Below are positions 6,038 through 8,896 of a DNA stretch of 8,896 nucleotides, in pieces. Position 1 is the first letter of the stretch. The number at the start of each line of letters is the position of its first letter. Source of the DNA: JAIBJN01 sp035461525 (GTDB lineage Bacteria > Actinomycetota > Thermoleophilia > Gaiellales > Gaiellaceae); assembly GCA_035461525.1 (NCBI GenBank), contig DATHVD010000002.1, positions 1 through 8,896 of the forward strand, read 5' to 3'. The translations under genes were made by a program, and so were the position numbers. The notes under the pieces were generated by a model that searched no databases, was not told the origin of the DNA, and was given only the letters and a program-made list of their open reading frames with translations.

Positions 6038-8149
6038 ATGCGGCCATGGACTCTGCGGCTCGTCCTCCTCTGCCTGCTGGTCGCGCTCGGGGGCGCGGCC
6101 GGCGGCGCCGGCGCCGGCGTTCAGCCGGGCCAGCGCGACGGCCTCGAGCGCCGCGGCGTCGAGAAAGAGGAGTTCGTCCCCGGCGAGCTGATCGTGCGCT
6201 TCCGCGAGGACGTCTCGGCGGCCGGGGCCTCGAGCGCGCTCCAGGCGCGCGGGGCGCGGGGCGCGGGCACCCTGGGCGCGCCCGGCCTCAGGCTCGTGAA
6301 GCTGCCGCGGGACGCGTCCGTGACGGCCGAGGCGGCGGCGCTCGAGCGCGACCCGCGCGTCCTCTACGCCGAGCCGAACTACATCTACGAGCTGACGGCG
6401 CTCCCGAACGACCCGCTCTTCGGGCAGCTCTGGGGCCTGCACCAGGCGAGCGACCGCGACATCGACGCCCCGGCCGCGTGGAACGTGACCAAGGGGAGCG
6501 CCGGCGTCACGGTGGCCGTGATCGACAGCGGCGTCGCCTACGGTCATCCGGACCTCGCCCCGAACATGTGGGTCAACTCGGGCGAGATCCCGGGGAACGG
6601 AATCGACGACGACGGCAACGGGTTCGTCGACGACGTCCGCGGCTGGGACTTCGTCCAGAACGACGCGACGCCGCTCGACTACAACGGCCACGGCACGCAC
6701 GTCGCCGGCACGATCGGCGCCCGCGGGAACAACAAGACCGGCGTCACGGGCGTGAACTGGAGCGTGAAGATGATGGCGCTCCGCGCGGCCGGCGCGGGCG
6801 GGAACCTCCCGGCCGCCGCGATCGTCAACTCGGTCAACTACGCGTGCATGATGGGCGCCGACGTCGTCAACGGCAGCTTCGGCGGCCCCGGCTTCAGTGC
6901 CACCCTGCGCGACGCGATCAAATCCGTCGCCTGCCAGAACACCCTCTTCGTCTTCGCCGCCGGGAACAGCGGCTGGAACCTCGAGACGAACACGTCCACT
7001 ACGAATGCCTACCCGTGCGAGTACCACCGGCCGGCCGCCGCGGGGGGCGGCGACGCCACGAACCTCATCTGCGTGGCGGCGACCAATCAGAACGACGTCC
7101 GCGCGAGCTTCTCCAACTACGGCGCGACGGCGGTGCACCTCGCCGCGCCCGGCGTCGGCACTCTCAGCTCCTGGCCCGCCTACTCGGACGTGGCCGGCAC
7201 GATGGACGGCATGGAGGGCACGAACGCCGAGTTCAACGCGCGCTGGGGCAACCGGATGACGGTCCCCGGCACGCCCGCGTGGGGGCGGGCGACGGAGAAG
7301 AAGGCCCGTGGAAGCTACAGCCTCGCCGACTCGCCGGGCGACGACTATGCGAACAACATGTTCAACTGGATCGACCGGCTCGTTCCGATGAGCCTCAGCG
7401 GCCGCGTCGGCTGCCGGGTCGCCTACCAGATGTGGATCGACAGCGAGTTCGAGTTCGACTGGTTCGACATCTGGGCGAGCAGCACGGGAGCCAATCCCTG
7501 GGTGCGCGCGGGCTCCTGGACGGGCTACTCGAACCGGTTCGTGCCGATCACGGACGACATCTCGGCGTTCGACGGAGGGAACGTGTTCTTCCGGCTCCTC
7601 TTCGAGAGCGACGAGATCTTCATCGATCTTGACGGCGTCCACATCGACGACCTCCACGCCGAGTGCCTGGCCCTGAACGGGAGCGCGTACGAGGCGATCA
7701 GCGGCACGTCGATGGCGACACCGCACGTCGCCGGCGTGGCCGCGCTCTATCTCGCCGCGAACCCGAGCTTCGCGCCCGAGGACGTGAAGGCCGCCATCCT
7801 GGGCGGCGTCGACCCCAGGCCGGGCCTGACCGGCGTCGTCTCCACCGGCGGCCGCCTGAACGCGGCGAGGACGCTGGGAATCAACCCCGACGACAAGAAG
7901 CCGAACACGACGATCACCGCCGGCCCCAAGGGCAACGTGATGGCGAAGAAGGCGACGTTCAAGTTCAAGTCGAGCGAGGGCGGCTCCACGTTCCAGTGCA
8001 AGCACATGAAGGGCGCCTGGCAGGCCTGCAAGTCACCCAAGACCTACAAGAGGCTGGGCAAGGGCAAGCACACCTTCCAGGTGCGCGCGATCGACAAGGC
8101 CGGGAACGTGGATCCGACGCCGGCGAAGAGGACCTGGGCAATCCTCTAG
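6038..8149 (+). CDS. Secreted subtilisin-family (S8) serine protease with inserted domain
   Basis: Exported endopeptidase of 703 residues. A signal peptide covers about residues 1-26 (MRPW then a long Leu/Ala/Gly stretch). A prodomain lies around 45-110 (EFVPGELIVRF to RVLYAEPNYIYEL) and probably acts as folding chaperone and inhibitor. The S8 catalytic domain spans about 125-615: D163 in VAVIDSGV, H218 in NGHGTHVAG, oxyanion N310 in FAAGNSG and S558 in GTSMATPHVAG, so the triad is complete. An Asp/Asn-rich loop at 190-199 (DDDGNGFVDD) looks calcium-binding. Between N310 and S558 about 160 residues (383-543) interrupt the fold. They are rich in aromatic and acidic residues and read like a jelly-roll, with GSYSLADSPG, FDWFDIWAS and GVHIDDLHAEC. 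The C-terminal 80 residues (from P622) form a two-cysteine Ig-like module ending in HTFQVRAIDKAGNVDPTPAK. It lies 45 bp after fabF. Its substrate is unknown. Confidence 0.93.
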   Translation: MRPWTLRLVLLCLLVALGGAAGGAGAGVQPGQRDGLERRGVEKEEFVPGELIVRFREDVSAAGASSALQARGARGAGTLGAPGLRLVKLPRDASVTAEAAALERDPRVLYAEPNYIYELTALPNDPLFGQLWGLHQASDRDIDAPAAWNVTKGSAGVTVAVIDSGVAYGHPDLAPNMWVNSGEIPGNGIDDDGNGFVDDVRGWDFVQNDATPLDYNGHGTHVAGTIGARGNNKTGVTGVNWSVKMMALRAAGAGGNLPAAAIVNSVNYACMMGADVVNGSFGGPGFSATLRDAIKSVACQNTLFVFAAGNSGWNLETNTSTTNAYPCEYHRPAAAGGGDATNLICVAATNQNDVRASFSNYGATAVHLAAPGVGTLSSWPAYSDVAGTMDGMEGTNAEFNARWGNRMTVPGTPAWGRATEKKARGSYSLADSPGDDYANNMFNWIDRLVPMSLSGRVGCRVAYQMWIDSEFEFDWFDIWASSTGANPWVRAGSWTGYSNRFVPITDDISAFDGGNVFFRLLFESDEIFIDLDGVHIDDLHAECLALNGSAYEAISGTSMATPHVAGVAALYLAANPSFAPEDVKAAILGGVDPRPGLTGVVSTGGRLNAARTLGINPDDKKPNTTITAGPKGNVMAKKATFKFKSSEGGSTFQCKHMKGAWQACKSPKTYKRLGKGKHTFQVRAIDKAGNVDPTPAKRTWAIL

Positions 8150-8179
8150 CCAAGGGCGCTCGCCGTCTCGCCTCCCCGC

Positions 8180-8185
8180 TACGAT
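8180..8185 (+). promoter_or_regulatory. -10 box TACGAT for the second lipoprotein
   Basis: TACGAT, one of the better -10 matches in the window, ends 10 nt before the GTG at 8196. A start site 6-8 nt downstream would leave a leader of only a few bases, consistent with the weak ribosome-binding site there. No convincing -35 hexamer is visible. Confidence 0.5.
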
Positions 8186-8195
8186 CCGCGCTCAG

Positions 8196-8639
8196 GTGAA
8201 CCGGCGCCGCCTTCCCACCGTCGCGGCCCTCGCGGGCGCCCTCGTCCTCGGGCTCGCCGCCTGCGGCGGGGAGGACGGAGGCGGGGGAGGCGACCTCGCC
8301 GCCCAGGCAGCTGCGGCCGAGCAGCTCATGGACGACCTCGACGCGCTCCCGGCCTCGGCGGGGTCCCCGGAGCAGTTCGCCGCCGAGCTCGCCCAGATCC
8401 GGGAGCAGCTCGAGCAGCAGATTCAGACCCTCGCGGCCTCGACGACGTCCGGCGACGTCGAGCCGAAGCGGGAGCGGCTCGCCTCGCGGCTCCGCGAGCT
8501 TCGCACCCAGCTCGGCCGCGTGAGCGCCGTCGCCGCCGCGGGCGGGGTCGAGGACGCCGCCTCGATCGTCGAGAACCTCCGCGTGACCGAGACCGTTCGC
8601 GCCGCCGCCGACGAGCTCGAAGCCGCCGCTGCAGGCTGA
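8196..8639 (+). CDS. Small predicted lipoprotein with helical, coiled-coil-like mature part
   Basis: This 147-residue protein has MNRRR, a hydrophobic helix and the lipobox LAAC, predicting lipidation at Cys23 and anchoring on the outer face of the membrane. A Gly/Asp-rich linker (about 24-33) follows. The rest is almost wholly Ala/Glu/Gln/Leu-rich helix, with heptad-like segments around 57-82 (FAAELAQIREQLEQQIQTL) and 90-112 (RLASRLRELRTQLGRV), so a coiled coil is likely. There is no enzymatic motif. The start is GTG 8196, the only one placed right before the signal sequence; a TACGAT box 10 nt upstream suggests it has its own promoter although it follows the protease by 46 bp. Partner and role are unknown; I recognise no named family. 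Confidence 0.8.
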   Translation: MNRRRLPTVAALAGALVLGLAACGGEDGGGGGDLAAQAAAAEQLMDDLDALPASAGSPEQFAAELAQIREQLEQQIQTLAASTTSGDVEPKRERLASRLRELRTQLGRVSAVAAAGGVEDAASIVENLRVTETVRAAADELEAAAAG

Positions 8640-8672
8640 CGCGAGGCGCCCGCCGCCGGCCACCGTCTCCTC

Positions 8673-8697
8673 CGGCCACGGCCCGGGGTCTGACCCC
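8673..8697. repeat. REP-like palindromic repeat, copy 1 (imperfect)
   Basis: CGGCCACGGCC-C-GGGGTC-T-GACCCC is the same as the left part of the copy at 8862 except for one extra C and T in place of A at the centre. Only the inner 6-bp GGGGTC/GACCCC stem is kept, and the outer right arm is replaced by TGTCATGTCCCG. It begins 33 bp after the lipoprotein stop. Confidence 0.6.
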
Positions 8698-8861
8698 TGT
8701 CATGTCCCGTCCGGCCGGCAGTTGGGGACGGATCCCCGGCCGCTTCGGCCGCGCCCTTCCCGGGTCGGCGCGCCGCGATCGCTCTCGCCGTCCGGCCCCG
8801 GTCCCTTGCGGGCGCGGCCGGAACGGGTCCCACAGAATCCGGGCGAGATCACCGTCCCTAG

Positions 8862-8896
8862 CGGCCACGGCCGGGGTCAGACCCCGGCCGTGGCCG
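8862..8896. repeat. REP-like palindromic repeat, copy 2 (perfect 35-nt palindrome)
   Basis: Two 17-nt arms (CGGCCACGGCCGGGGTC and its exact complement) flank a single A at 8879. The palindrome reaches the last base of the window, so it may be longer. A perfect GC-rich dyad with a one-base centre that shares its sequence with a second copy 165 bp away suggests an intergenic repeat family rather than a simple terminator. Confidence 0.65.

Larger units (their letters stand above)
8640..8896. other. Non-coding, palindrome-rich right end
   Basis: No gene is supported. Besides the two related palindromic repeats listed separately, two short hairpins occur: GGGGA-CGGA-TCCCC at 8724-8737 and CGGCCG-CTT-CGGCCG at 8737-8751. 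One of these, or the first repeat copy, may terminate the lipoprotein transcript. Confidence 0.4.

Noticed and set aside
4742..8005. A 1087-codon open frame on the minus strand opposite fabF and the subtilase
   Set aside because: It is Arg/Val/Asp/Ala-rich with no domain and mirrors the GC-biased third positions of two well-supported plus-strand genes. It is an antisense shadow.
1..8896. CRISPR array, toxin-antitoxin pair or phage-defence cluster
   Set aside because: No regularly spaced direct repeats were seen, and none of the recognisable genes has a defence-type domain. The CPBP protease alone is not evidence for one.

Overview
This is a high-GC bacterial chromosomal segment. It most likely comes from an actinobacterium of the class Thermoleophilia (Gaiellales or Solirubrobacterales type). 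That placement is inference, resting on three things: the two-cysteine C-terminal module of the subtilase, the style of the small lipoproteins, and a TACGAT box about 10 nt before a GTG start. No rRNA or other phylogenetic marker is present to confirm it.

Layout, left to right. A CPBP-family intramembrane protease (207-1028, +) has a strong Shine-Dalgarno site and is closed by a perfect hairpin. Two tandem tRNA-Ser genes follow on the minus strand (anticodons CGA and GCT, neither encoding CCA). Next, on the minus strand, comes a broken gene at about 1771-2400. It is readable only by changing frame several times, with every change fitting lost bases, and two of the sites lie in G/C runs. Just upstream of it is a small multi-pass membrane protein (2430-3014, -). 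After a hairpin-rich 250-bp gap, a minus-strand pair encodes a small lipoprotein (4323-4679) and a stand-alone LigC-type ATP-dependent DNA ligase (3275-4318); the ligase stop codon sits in the loop of a 10-bp hairpin. An 80-bp divergent region with a perfect dyad separates this pair from a rightward group: 3-oxoacyl-ACP synthase II (fabF, 4760-5992), a secreted subtilisin-family protease (6038-8149) and a second small lipoprotein (8196-8639). The last 260 bp are non-coding and carry two copies of a GGGGTC-n-GACCCC palindromic repeat. The second copy is a perfect 35-nt palindrome running to the window edge.

Functionally this is mostly an ordinary mix: membrane proteolysis, translation, DNA end joining, fatty-acid synthesis and exported proteins. 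There is no sign of a defence island, integrase, transposase or CRISPR array. The points most worth a second look are the subtilase, whose catalytic domain appears interrupted by a ~160-residue beta-rich insertion; the deletion-only decay of the 1771-2400 gene; the palindromic repeats at the right edge; and several unassigned dyads that could be operators or terminators.
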